Source: Streptomyces spongiae (lineage in GTDB: Bacteria > Actinomycetota > Actinomycetes > Streptomycetales > Streptomycetaceae). From it: a stretch of 40,608 nt of DNA. The stretch lies in contig NZ_VJZC01000030.1 of assembly GCF_009377185.1 (NCBI RefSeq), positions 1 to 40,608 on the forward strand. Direction: 5' to 3'. Position 1 is the first letter of the stretch. Each line of letters opens with the position of its first letter. The position numbers and the translations under genes are program-made. A model generated the notes under the pieces. That model worked only from the letters and a program-made list of their open reading frames with translations, was not told where the DNA came from and ran no database searches. Below are positions 15,830 through 25,127 of this stretch, in pieces.

Positions 15830-16220
15830 GGGTCCTCACGAGTGTGGCGGGCGGTCAGGGCGTCAGGGGCTGGTCCGCTCTCAGACGCGTTGCCTGGACA
15901 GGACCGCATCGGTTTTTCTCATGCCTCGAAGCCTGGCCAGGCCGACTGGAATCTGTCTCGAACCCCGGCCGAGCCGTCCTCAAGTGGATATCCGCCGAAG
16001 TACGACTCGCCAGTGGTGTGATCCGGTCCGGGCCTTGTGATCCCGGACCGGCGGAGGCGTACGTGTGCTCGGCAAACCACCGCGGTACAGCGTGGCCGCC
16101 CCACCGCGACGAACTTCCTGTGCAGCGTCGGCCTCAGCCTCGGCTTCGCCGAGCGCGGGCAGCGGTCAAGGCCAAAGCCGTGGGAAAGAAGTTGTTCTGA
16201 AGCGAGTTGGAGGAATTCCC
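15830..16220. other. Divergent control region between antA and antE
   Basis: These 391 bp hold the promoters of the sigma factor gene and the CCR operon. The GGGATTG-N18 motif of antG/antH is not seen here, so these genes may answer to another regulator such as the SARP or response regulator nearby. A GTTGGAGGA ribosome site precedes antE. I see no gene. Confidence 0.5.
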
Positions 16221-17579
16221 ATGTCGTCTCTGACCGAGGCGGTGCTGGCCGGTGCGGATCCGGAAGAACTGCAACGGGAGAAAGTCCCGGACGAATACCT
16301 TGCCGCGCACCTTCGCAAGGAAGATGTGGGCATCTTCGCGGGGGTCGAGGACAAGGACGTCCGGAAGTCGCTCCACGTGGGCATGGTGCCCATGCCGGAA
16401 CTGGCCCCGGACGAGGTACTGGTGGCCGTGATGGCCAGTTCCGTCAACTACAACAGCGTCTGGTCGGCCATGTTCGAGCCGATCCCGACCTTCACCTTCC
16501 TGGAGCGCTTCGCCAGGGAGGGCGGCCACGCCGCCCGGCACGACCAGCCCTACCACGTCATCGGGTCCGACGCCGCCGGGGTCATCGTCCGCGTGGGCTC
16601 CGGCACCCGAAGGTGGCGGGTGGGCGACCACGTCGTCGTCAGCCCCATCCAGGCCGACGACCAGGAGCCGATGACCCACGCCGACGGCGTGCTCGGCGGC
16701 GGGCAGCGCGCCTGGGGCTTCGAGACCAACTTCGGCGGGCTGGCGCACTACACGGTGGTCCGGGCGAGCCAGCTCCTGCCCAAGCCGGCCCATCTGACCT
16801 GGGAGGAGGCAGCCGTCAACCTCCTGACCGCGGGGACCGCCTACCGGATGCTGATCAGCGACCGGGGGGCCCGGATCAAGCTCGGCGACGTGGTCCTTAT
16901 CTGGGGAGCGGCCGGCGGCCTCGGCGCCTACGCGGTCCAACTGGTCAAGAACGCGGGTGGCATCCCGGTCGGCGTGGTCGGCTCGGAGGAGAAGGCAGAG
17001 CTGGTGCGGTCCCTCGGCTGCGACGTCGTGGTCAACCGCGCGGAGATCGGCCTGCACGGCAACAGCGCACCCGAGGACCCGATCACACTCGGCAAGCGGC
17101 TGGGCAGGATCATCCGCAAGGAGACCGGCGAGGATCCCCACGTGGTCTTCGATTTCGTCGGCGCGGCGACCTTCGGGATCTCGGTGTTCGTCGTCCGCCG
17201 CGGCGGCACGGTCGTCACCTGCGGATCGAGCACCGGCTATCAGCACCAGTACGACAACCGCTATCTGTGGATGAACCTGAAGCGCATCGTGGGCAGCCAC
17301 GCCGCGAACCTTCAGGAGATGGCGGAGTGCAACCGGCTGTTCGGCCTCTCGAAACTCCTTCCGGCGCTGTCCGATCTCCATCCGCTCGAGGACAGTGGTG
17401 CGGCGGTACGCCTGGTGCAGCAGAACCGGCACGTCGGAAAGGTCGGAGTGCTCTGCATGGCCCCTCGCGAGGGACTGGGCGTCACCGATCCCGAACTCCG
17501 GACGAGGATCGGGGAGAAGCGGCTCAACCCGTTGCGGAATCCCGAGTCGCAGTCCGCCCGTACTGAAAGCCATGCCTGA
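16221..17579 (+). CDS. antE: Crotonyl-CoA carboxylase/reductase, AntE-like
   Basis: This is a 452-residue medium-chain reductase of the CCR family, at the usual length. It begins with the conserved KVPDEYLAAHLRKEDVG region. It has VNYNSVW, HVIGSDAAGV, the GFETNFGG segment that helps form the CO2 pocket, the NADPH motif WGAAGGLGAYAVQL and a late IVGSHAANLQE with a CO2-binding His. It reductively carboxylates 2-enoyl-CoA to alkylmalonyl-CoA. ATG 16221 follows TTGGAGGA. Next in the operon come KAS III and hydroxyacyl-CoA dehydrogenase, which suggests crotonyl-CoA as substrate and ethylmalonyl-CoA as product. Confidence 0.88.
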   Translation: MSSLTEAVLAGADPEELQREKVPDEYLAAHLRKEDVGIFAGVEDKDVRKSLHVGMVPMPELAPDEVLVAVMASSVNYNSVWSAMFEPIPTFTFLERFAREGGHAARHDQPYHVIGSDAAGVIVRVGSGTRRWRVGDHVVVSPIQADDQEPMTHADGVLGGGQRAWGFETNFGGLAHYTVVRASQLLPKPAHLTWEEAAVNLLTAGTAYRMLISDRGARIKLGDVVLIWGAAGGLGAYAVQLVKNAGGIPVGVVGSEEKAELVRSLGCDVVVNRAEIGLHGNSAPEDPITLGKRLGRIIRKETGEDPHVVFDFVGAATFGISVFVVRRGGTVVTCGSSTGYQHQYDNRYLWMNLKRIVGSHAANLQEMAECNRLFGLSKLLPALSDLHPLEDSGAAVRLVQQNRHVGKVGVLCMAPREGLGVTDPELRTRIGEKRLNPLRNPESQSARTESHA

Positions 17580-17630
17580 CCTGGAATCCGACATGCATCC
17601 GGAATCCCGCCCGAAGGAGACACTGCCCCC

Positions 17631-18629
17631 ATGTCCTTCCAGTCCATAGGAATCCTGAGCACGGGTTCGTATCTTCCGAAGCAGGAGGTGAGCAACGCCG
17701 AGGTCGCCGAACGCGTCGGTGTGGAAACCGAGTGGATCGAGCGCAAGACACAGATCAGGAGCCGGCGCTACGCGGCACCCGACGAGGTGACGTCCGACAT
17801 GGTCTCCCGCGCGGCGGCCGAGGCACTGGATCGCGCCGGCGTGCCGGCCGAGGACGTGGACTACCTGATCGTCTCCACCTCGACGCCGGACGCACCGCAG
17901 CCTCCGACGTCCTGCATCGTGCAGGACAACCTGGGCGCCACTCGTGCCGCCTGCTTCGACATCAACGCGGTGTGCAGCGGCTTCATCTACGCCCTCGCGC
18001 TCGCCCATGCCCTGGTCGCCCAGCGGCCGGAGAGCCGTGCCCTCGTGGTCGCCGCCGATCTGTACTCCCGGTCCCTGGACTTCTCCGACCGCCGCACGGC
18101 GGTGCTGTTCGGCGACGGTGCCGGGGCGGCGCTCGTCGGCCGGACGGAGGACGGGTACGGATTCGTCGACTTCGAACTCGCCAGCCGCGGTGATGCCCAG
18201 CGGCTCATCAGGGTGGACGCGGGCGGCACCCGGCTCCCGGCGTCCGCCGAGACCCTCGCCCGCGGTGACCACCTCGTCCGCATGGACGGGCGGGGTGTGC
18301 GGGAATTCGTGATGGAGAACTTTCCGCCCTTCGCCCAAGGCTTGGCCGAGAGGACGGGGATCCCGCTCAGCGAGGTGCGGCACTTCGTTCCGCACCAGCC
18401 CAACGGCGTGCTGCTCTCCCAACTCGCCGAGGCCGGCGGCCTGGCCCATGCGCACACCCACCGCACGCTGGAGCGCTACGGGAACGTCGGGAGCGCCTCG
18501 GTCGCGATCACCCTGGACGACGCCGCCCGCGCGGGACACCTGCGGCCCGGCGACCTGGTCATGCTGGGCGCCTTCGGCGGTGGCATGGCGATGGCGGCCG
18601 CCTATCTGCGCTGGGGGGCCGCCGCATGA
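17631..18629 (+). CDS. KAS III-type condensing enzyme
   Basis: This is a 332-residue thiolase-fold enzyme with the full FabH-type triad: Cys115 in NAVCSGF, His255 in VPHQPNG and Asn285 in YGNVGSAS. The N-terminus (GILSTGSYLPKQEVSN) is typical. Because a 3-hydroxyacyl-CoA dehydrogenase follows (4-nt overlap) and a CCR precedes, I infer an acetoacetyl-CoA synthase of the NphT7 kind, joining acetyl-CoA and malonyl-CoA. Alternatives are a starter-unit KAS III, or a PqsD-like enzyme extending the aminobenzoyl unit made by the neighbouring genes. An AAGGAG site precedes ATG 17631. Confidence 0.82.
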   Translation: MSFQSIGILSTGSYLPKQEVSNAEVAERVGVETEWIERKTQIRSRRYAAPDEVTSDMVSRAAAEALDRAGVPAEDVDYLIVSTSTPDAPQPPTSCIVQDNLGATRAACFDINAVCSGFIYALALAHALVAQRPESRALVVAADLYSRSLDFSDRRTAVLFGDGAGAALVGRTEDGYGFVDFELASRGDAQRLIRVDAGGTRLPASAETLARGDHLVRMDGRGVREFVMENFPPFAQGLAERTGIPLSEVRHFVPHQPNGVLLSQLAEAGGLAHAHTHRTLERYGNVGSASVAITLDDAARAGHLRPGDLVMLGAFGGGMAMAAAYLRWGAAA

Positions 18630-19516
18630 CACCCACGTCACACCACCAGGAAGGGGCAGGCGGAGTGGAACGGGTCGGAGTCGTCGGCTGCGGACTCATG
18701 GGCTCGGGCATCGCCGAACTGTCGGCGCTGGCCGGGTACGACGTGCGGGTGGCCGTCTCGTCGAGGAGCACGCCCGCGGCCGGGCGGAGCCGCGTCGCCG
18801 CCTCCCTCGACCGGGCGGTGCGCGCGGAGCGGATCGGCGCGGCCGAGCGCGATGAGGCCCTGGGCCGGATCTCCTTCACCAGCGACCTTCTCGACCTGGC
18901 CGACCGTCAGCTGGTGATCGAGTGCATCGCCGAGGACAAGGACGCCAAGGTGGAGCTGTTCGCCCTGCTCGACAAGACCGTGGAGGACCCGGAGGCGATC
19001 CTGGCCTCGAACACCTCCTCCCTGCCCATCACGACCATGGCGAGCGCGACCGGGCGGCCCGAGCAGGTCCTGGGGCTGCACTTCTTCAGCCCGGCGCAGC
19101 GCATGCCGCTCGTCGAGGTCATCTCCTCCCTGCACACGGCGGAGTCGGCGCTGGCCCGGGCCGAGGAGTTCGTGACCGTGGGCCTCGGCAAGCAGGCCAT
19201 CCCGTCGACGGACCGCACCGGGTTCGTGGTGAACGCCCTCCTGGTGCCCTATCTGTTGGCCGCCGTGCGGATGGTCGAGTCGGGCTTCGCCTCCGCCGAG
19301 ACCATCGACCGCGGCATGACGCTGGGCTGCTCCCACCCCATGGGCCCGCTCAAACTCGCCGACCTGATCGGTCTGGACGTCGTGCGCTCGGTGGCCGACG
19401 CCCTCTACGACGAGTTCAAGGAGACGCTCTACGCCCCGCCGCCGCTGCTGACGCGCATGGTCGAGAGCGGATTCCTCGGCAAGAAGACGGGGCGAGGGTT
19501 CTACCGCTACGGGTGA
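18626..19516 (+). CDS. 3-hydroxyacyl-CoA (3-hydroxybutyryl-CoA) dehydrogenase
   Basis: This is a 296-residue protein of the HBD/FadB N-domain family. It has an NAD(H) Rossmann motif VGCGLMGSGIAE (about 19-30), the ASNTSS strand, catalytic His in GLHFFSPAQRMPLVEV, and the C-terminal HPMGPLKLADLIGLD and GRGFYRY. It interconverts acetoacetyl-CoA and (S)-3-hydroxybutyryl-CoA. Start ATG 18626 overlaps the KAS III stop by 4 nt; an internal GTG 18665 is less likely. With KAS III and CCR it forms a C4 acyl-CoA line that lacks only the enoyl-CoA hydratase. Confidence 0.85.
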   Translation: MTPTSHHQEGAGGVERVGVVGCGLMGSGIAELSALAGYDVRVAVSSRSTPAAGRSRVAASLDRAVRAERIGAAERDEALGRISFTSDLLDLADRQLVIECIAEDKDAKVELFALLDKTVEDPEAILASNTSSLPITTMASATGRPEQVLGLHFFSPAQRMPLVEVISSLHTAESALARAEEFVTVGLGKQAIPSTDRTGFVVNALLVPYLLAAVRMVESGFASAETIDRGMTLGCSHPMGPLKLADLIGLDVVRSVADALYDEFKETLYAPPPLLTRMVESGFLGKKTGRGFYRYG

Positions 19517-19578
19517 CGCGAATCCATCGCTGATCGACGCGGCACGGGCATCCCCCGTGCCGCGGAAGGAGACGGTCC

Positions 19579-20349
19579 ATGACGCAGGTCTTCACCCCCG
19601 AGACCTGGCTCACTCTCTACTGCCTGCCGCACGCCGGAGGCAGCGCACGGCCGTACGGCGGCCTGGGGACCGCGGTGCCACCGGGAGTGCGGGTGGTCCC
19701 GCTGGAACTGCCCGGCCACGGGACGCGGCTGCGCGAGCCCCTGCTGCGGGACATCGGACAGGTCGTGACCGAGGTGATCCGTCTGATGGGGGAGTACCAG
19801 GGCCGGCCCTTCGCCCTGTTCGGCCACAGTTTCGGCGCACTCGTCGCCTACGAGACCACGCGGCGTCTGCGGCAGTTGAGCACACCGCCCGAACTGCTGC
19901 TCGTCTCCGGGCGCAACACCCCCGTATGGCCGCTGTCCCACGAGCCCATCCACACGCTTCCGGACCCGTTGTTCACGGCCGGGCTGCGTCGGATGGGCGG
20001 CATCCCGCAGGCTCTGCTCGCGCATCCGTCGGTGCTCCAGGTGTACCTGCCGTCGCTCCGTGCCGACCTGGGAATGGTCGAGACCTATGCTCATACGCAC
20101 AGTGAGCCGCTGGACGTGCCGATCGCCGCCTTCGCGGGACTCCGGGACCGGCTGACCGATCCGGCGGGCATGGAGGCATGGGCCGAGCTCACCGAACGGC
20201 ACTTCGAACTGACGTTGCTGCGGAAGGGCCACTTCTTCCTCGACGAGCCGGAGTTCCGGGCGGCCTTGGCGGACCGGCTCGGCCGGCTCGGTCCACCGGC
20301 CGTTCTGGCGCCGACCGAGTCAGGCTCGACTGCGGGACCGCGGCACTGA
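19579..20349 (+). CDS. Type II thioesterase
   Basis: This is a 256-residue alpha/beta hydrolase with CLPHAGGSA near the start, the nucleophile Ser84 in GHSFG, an Asp in the GLRDRLTDP turn and the catalytic His in KGHFFLDE. It matches the free-standing editing thioesterases that clear stalled or wrong acyl groups from PKS or NRPS carrier domains. No PKS or NRPS is in the window, so its partner is either the discrete ACP or a megasynthase elsewhere. A GGAAGGAGA site precedes ATG 19579. It closes the antE operon, and a strong terminator follows. Confidence 0.87.
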   Translation: MTQVFTPETWLTLYCLPHAGGSARPYGGLGTAVPPGVRVVPLELPGHGTRLREPLLRDIGQVVTEVIRLMGEYQGRPFALFGHSFGALVAYETTRRLRQLSTPPELLLVSGRNTPVWPLSHEPIHTLPDPLFTAGLRRMGGIPQALLAHPSVLQVYLPSLRADLGMVETYAHTHSEPLDVPIAAFAGLRDRLTDPAGMEAWAELTERHFELTLLRKGHFFLDEPEFRAALADRLGRLGPPAVLAPTESGSTAGPRH

Positions 20350-20356
20350 CGGAACC

Positions 20357-20398
20357 GGCCTGTGTATCAGGGGCGCGCACGCCCCTGATACACGGGCC
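20357..20398 (+). terminator. Strong hairpin terminator after the thioesterase gene
   Basis: A perfect 14-bp stem (20362-20375 with 20380-20393) closes a 4-nt loop. Five further outer pairs, one of them a G-T wobble, extend it to 19 bp. It lies 7 nt after the thioesterase stop. Confidence 0.85.
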
Positions 20399-20784
20399 GA
20401 AAGGTGTGCGCCACCTGTCGCCGGGAGCGGTGCCCGGTAGGCGGCGTTCGCGCCGCGGGGCGGCGGACGACGGGACTTCCCCCACTGGCCCTGGTCGGGC
20501 GATCCGGCCACGCTGCCGGTCGTCGCCGCAGAGTGCGGTGAGGCCGTGGCCGAAGCCGAGCGAGACGTCCCACCGGAAGACCGGCCGACCTGTGCAGCCA
20601 CCCGCCGAGCGGGGCGCGTACGAACGTGGTGTGGAAACCTCGGTCGTCGAGCAGCCGCTCGGCCTCGGCGGGCACTTGGCCTCACTCGCCGGCGGCAACT
20701 GCGTTGTGTGCCCCAGGAGACACAGGAACGCCACACGTTCGCCGAAACGTGGCCAGCGGACGGCCCCGGTGGCCACGGTCAGCG
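20399..20784. other. Non-coding stretch between terminator and SARP 3' end
   Basis: Several frames are open, as expected at this GC content, but none has a ribosome site with a recognisable domain. It may be the remains of a lost gene. I see no feature I can support. Confidence 0.4.
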
Positions 20785-21624
20785 TCAGGCGGCGTTCGTC
20801 CGGCTGGTCAGCCGGGCCGAGGTGTGGCTGTGGGATGCGCCGAAGCTACGGTGGTCGGCGAACTCCTCACCGGAGAGCACCGCCTGGTGCAGCCGCTTCA
20901 GCCGTTGCGAGGGCTCCAGGCCCAGCTCCTTCACCAAGGACGAGCGCAGACGCTGGTAGGCCTCCAGGGCCCGCCACGCGCCGCCGGACCGGTACAGGGC
21001 CGTCATGAGCTGCGCGCAGAATGTCTCCTGCATGGGGTGCCGGGCGGCCAGCACGGAGAGTTCCGGGACCAGTTCGCCATGGCGCCCGAGTCCGAGGTCC
21101 GCGTCGATCCGCCGCTCCAGGACGGTCATCCGCTTCTCCTCCAGTCGGACGACGTCCAGCTCCAGCACACGGCCCACCTTCACATCCATCAGCGCCGGCC
21201 CGCGCCAGAGCCCGAGGGCCTGGCTGAGGAGGCGGGATGCTGTGAGGTCGTCACCCGCCTCGAAGGCTCTGCCTCCCGAGGCGGCCAGCTTCTCGAATCC
21301 CTGTGCGTCCACCCGCTCGGGCCGGGCCCGCAGGAGATACCCACCGTGCAGCGTCACCAGTACGTCCTTCGCCTCCACCGCGTCGCACTCCAGAGCGGCG
21401 GAGAGCTTGCGGCGCAGCTGCAGGATGTACGTCTGCAGTGTCGTGGCGGCGCTGCGGGGCAGTTCCTCGCCCCAGATTTCCTCCATCAGAGTTGGCGCGG
21501 TGACGACGCGATCGGCCTGCAGTGCCAGGAGTGCCAGGACCTGGCGGGGCTTGGTAGCACTGGGGGCGAAGGACGACTGTCCGTAGGTGGCTGTGAACGG
21601 CCCCAGAACCGTAATTTCCGTCAT
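20785..21624 (-). CDS. Small SARP-family pathway regulator
   Basis: This is a 279-residue Streptomyces antibiotic regulatory protein. A winged-helix OmpR-type DNA-binding domain (about 1-95: ITVLGPF, TKPRQVLALLAL, EEIWGEELPRSAATTLQTYILQLRRKL) is followed by a bacterial transcriptional activation domain (about 100-260: GFEKLAASGGRAFEAGD, ALGLWRGPALMDV, ELSVLAARHPMQETFCAQLM). It has no ATPase domain. ATG 21624, after an AGAGGA site, begins exactly at the wing domain; an upstream ATG at 21705 would add a meaningless tail. SARPs usually activate a nearby cluster by binding direct repeats at the -35 region. Its position between the ant-like genes and the pentalenolactone operon fits either target. 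Confidence 0.87.
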   Translation of the reverse strand: MTEITVLGPFTATYGQSSFAPSATKPRQVLALLALQADRVVTAPTLMEEIWGEELPRSAATTLQTYILQLRRKLSAALECDAVEAKDVLVTLHGGYLLRARPERVDAQGFEKLAASGGRAFEAGDDLTASRLLSQALGLWRGPALMDVKVGRVLELDVVRLEEKRMTVLERRIDADLGLGRHGELVPELSVLAARHPMQETFCAQLMTALYRSGGAWRALEAYQRLRSSLVKELGLEPSQRLKRLHQAVLSGEEFADHRSFGASHSHTSARLTSRTNAA

Positions 21625-23115
21625 CCGAGTCCTCTGCTGTCTTGCGGAACCCCCGCGCCTCGAAGACTGGCATGGCTGTGCCGTGGGGCCTAGTGATCCA
21701 TTCACGAGTTTGCGTATGAATATGTCATGTCATGCCGCAACCGGCCGGGCGGTCGAGCTGCCTCGGGACCTGTGGCGTCCGGTTCATGACGGTCTGTCGT
21801 GCGGCAGCCCTGGGGGTTGCGACTGATCGCAAATCGGGCGTCATCCGACTATGCCAAAACTCTGCCCCCTTCACCAAGTGTTCATCAGAGTGAGATCTGG
21901 CCAAGAAAGATTTGATGGTCTTTTAGTTTTTAAGAATCTTGAACATGCAGGCCAGGTCCGCCATCATGGACCCATGAGACTCCCCACTCATCGCCCCCCT
22001 CGCTTCTGTACCGGAATTATCTCTGTGCGGCACATCACAGAATCAGGAAGTTGTATTCACTGCGGGGTGCCGAGCCGGTCGCCCGCGCCGCTCGCGCATG
22101 TGCCGCTGTCACGAGGGGAGTTGGGGCGCATATGACCCTGGTGACATGGAGCACGTTCAGGTCTGCCGGGCGGTTATCGACAGGCGCGGTGGGGCATGGA
22201 TCTGATGCGGCCGAGCGGAATATCGGGGCATCGGCGCTCGGGATCTTCCGTGCCGGAAGCAGAGGGAGGAAGTCGAGAAGGAAGGTCGGAGCGCATCCTC
22301 GGCTTTCGTCTCTGCGATATTGCTGTGCTCTGATTCCTTCATTCACTCGCAAGAATCCACCCATCACCGACTGCTCTCGATGCCGCCGTCCCTGATCGAC
22401 CGGAAATGGCATTCGTATGAGATGGGTGCGACATTCGGGCGGGCGGCGGTCGTCCTGACGGCCAGTCGGTTACGAAGGCGAGAACTCCCGTATCGCGCGG
22501 CACGTCCGTGGCATGGCAGGTACCGGACCGCGAGCGGCCGGCGCTCGTGCGGAGACGAAATGCGGGTGCTCCTCGGGGAGCGGTGGCCGGACGGACCGGA
22601 TCGGGTGCCGCACCGTGACATCCCCGCGTACTGGCTGAGCCGGATCATCGCCGTCATCCCGCTGGGCCATCGCCCTCTTCCTGCTCGTCGGGCTCCGTGC
22701 GCAAGCCACGACGACCGGTCCGCCCCCGCTCCACTACGGCGTCCTCCGGACCCGTATGGCGGGGCCGTCGGCCACACCGCTGATCAGCTTGCGCGGAGTC
22801 GGGCTCGTCTGACCTCCGGTCGTCGCCGGTGCTCCGGGTATCGCCTGGGCCAAGGCGCCGTTGCTCGCGGCTGTCTCGTGCGCCGTGTACATGGCATCGC
22901 ACGTCGAGCGGAACGAACCGGCCAGGACGACGGGGAAGCCGACCCATCGACGGGTCCCGACAGCGGCGCTCCCGTCAGGAGATCGCGGCGATTCCGGATA
23001 CCTCGCGCATCTGCGGACTTCGCACGGTTGGGCGGCCGCTGCCGAAAGCAACGGGGCAGAGCAAGTGCACCGGCGTCGGGCCGGAGCGCACGGAACGAGA
23101 CGAAAGTACACGATC
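21625..23115. other. 1.5-kb region without convincing genes
   Basis: It separates the divergent SARP and response-regulator genes. Around 21840-21960 the composition turns AT-rich for this genome, with T-runs and short inverted repeats, as in a control region. Between about 22590 and 22900 hydrophobic stretches (YWLSRIIAVIPL, then WAIALFLLVGL one frame over) could be the start of a decayed membrane protein, perhaps a sensor kinase partner of the response regulator. No open frame here has both a ribosome site and a recognisable domain. Confidence 0.45.
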
Positions 23116-23727
23116 ATGCACACCAGAATCCTGCTCGCCGACGAGGTTCACATGGTCCGCGGGGCCCTGGCAGCCCTACTGGAGCTGGAAGCGGATCTGC
23201 TCGTTGTGGCCTCGGTGAGTCAGGGGAACGACGTCCTGCCCACCGCTCTTGAAACCCGGCCCGACGTAGCGGTGCTCGACATCGATCTCCCCGGCAAGGA
23301 CGGGTTCACCGCGGCGGCGGAACTCCACCAGAAGCTCCCGAGCTGCCGCACCCTGATCCTCACCTCATTCGGGATCCCGGGCCTCCTGCGACGCGCGCTG
23401 TCCGCCCACGCGCGGGGGTTCCTCGTCAAGGACGCCCCGCCGGGTGAGCTCGCCAAGTCGGTGCGTGCGGTCGCCGCCGGCCAGCAGGCCATCGACCCCG
23501 AGCTGCTGTTGGACGCCTGGAACATCAAGGAGAATCCCCTCTCGGCCCGGGAGACGGAAGTCCTGAGACACGCCGCCCGGGGGGCCGACGTCGGCGAGAT
23601 CGCCAACAGCCTGTGCCTGTCCGAAGGGACCGTGCGGAACTACCTGACCTCCGTCGTCTCCAAGCTCGGTGCACGCAATCGCATCGACGCGGTCCGGATC
23701 GCCTACGACCAGGGCTGGTTACCGTGA
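23116..23727 (+). CDS. Orphan NarL/FixJ (DesR-like) response regulator
   Basis: This is a 203-residue two-domain regulator. The receiver has acidic residues Asp9-Glu10, phospho-acceptor Asp55 in VLDIDLPG, the TSF switch strand and the invariant Lys in FLVKDAPP. A LuxR-type helix-turn-helix follows (NPLSARETEVLRHAARG, SLCLSEGTVRNYLTSVVSKLGARNR). The start LLADEVHMVRGALAALLELE is close to DesR-type regulators. No histidine kinase gene is adjacent. The third codon from the end (23719-23721) is TTA, so full-length protein should need the bldA leucyl-tRNA. It lies tail-to-tail with the ferredoxin gene across a bidirectional terminator. Confidence 0.88.
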   Translation: MHTRILLADEVHMVRGALAALLELEADLLVVASVSQGNDVLPTALETRPDVAVLDIDLPGKDGFTAAAELHQKLPSCRTLILTSFGIPGLLRRALSAHARGFLVKDAPPGELAKSVRAVAAGQQAIDPELLLDAWNIKENPLSARETEVLRHAARGADVGEIANSLCLSEGTVRNYLTSVVSKLGARNRIDAVRIAYDQGWLP

Positions 23728-23749
23728 GCCGGGCGGCTGCGGAGGTCTC

Positions 23750-23795
23750 CGCGGCGGACACATCGGCCGGTGCGCCGACCGCGGTGTCCGCCGCG
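23750..23795. terminator. Bidirectional terminator between response regulator and ferredoxin genes
   Basis: A perfect 12-bp stem (23750-23761 with 23784-23795) encloses a nested 5-bp stem (23763-23767 with 23774-23778). It sits midway in the 88-nt gap between two convergent genes and can end the rightward regulator transcript and the long leftward operon. Confidence 0.8.
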
Positions 23796-23815
23796 CCGTG
23801 TATCTGCGGATCTCC

Positions 23816-24136
23816 TCATGCCGCGCGGACCGGCTGTCCGGCGACGAGCGGGTGGTCGCGCTCGATCAGCCCCAGCTGGCCGGCGCCGCCGGGGGAGCCG
23901 AGCTCGTCGAAGAACTCGACGTTCGCCTTGTAGTAGTCCTTCCACTCCTCCGGAGTGTCGTCCTCGTAGAAGATCGCCTCGACCGGGCAGACCGGTTCAC
24001 AGGCACCGCAGTCGACGCATTCGTCCGGGTGGATGTAGAGGGACCGCTGTCCCTCGTAGATGCAGTCGACCGGGCATTCCTCGATGCACGCCTTGTCCTT
24101 GACGTCGACACAAGGCTGGGCGATGACGTAGGTCAC
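23816..24136 (-). CDS. 7Fe ferredoxin
   Basis: This is a 106-residue ferredoxin from GTG 24136, after an AGAGGAAAG site. Cys9, 17, 21 and 25 and Cys40, 43, 46 and 50 form the usual pattern for one [3Fe-4S] and one [4Fe-4S] cluster, followed by the family tail EEWKDYYKANVEFFDELGSPGGA. It matches the FdxA/FdxC type of actinobacteria. Placed last in the operon behind korA and korB, it is the natural acceptor for that oxidoreductase. It is a candidate donor for IspG and IspH, and possibly for the P450 PtlI, which has no other partner here. The link is inferred from position. Confidence 0.92.
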   Translation of the reverse strand: MTYVIAQPCVDVKDKACIEECPVDCIYEGQRSLYIHPDECVDCGACEPVCPVEAIFYEDDTPEEWKDYYKANVEFFDELGSPGGAGQLGLIERDHPLVAGQPVRAA

Positions 24137-24188
24137 GAGTGCTTTCCTCTGTTCATGGCGCTGTCTGCGGCGGTTGTCGTTGTCGGGC

Positions 24189-25116
<928 letters not shown>

Positions 25117-25127
<11 letters not shown>

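Noticed and set aside
20399..20784. Minus-strand frames downstream of SARP
   Set aside because: No ribosome site, domain or plausible composition; several frames are open at once.
21706..22400. Short plus-strand frames upstream of SARP
   Set aside because: They lack ribosome sites and the codon bias seen in the real genes here, and part of the stretch is AT-rich control-type DNA.
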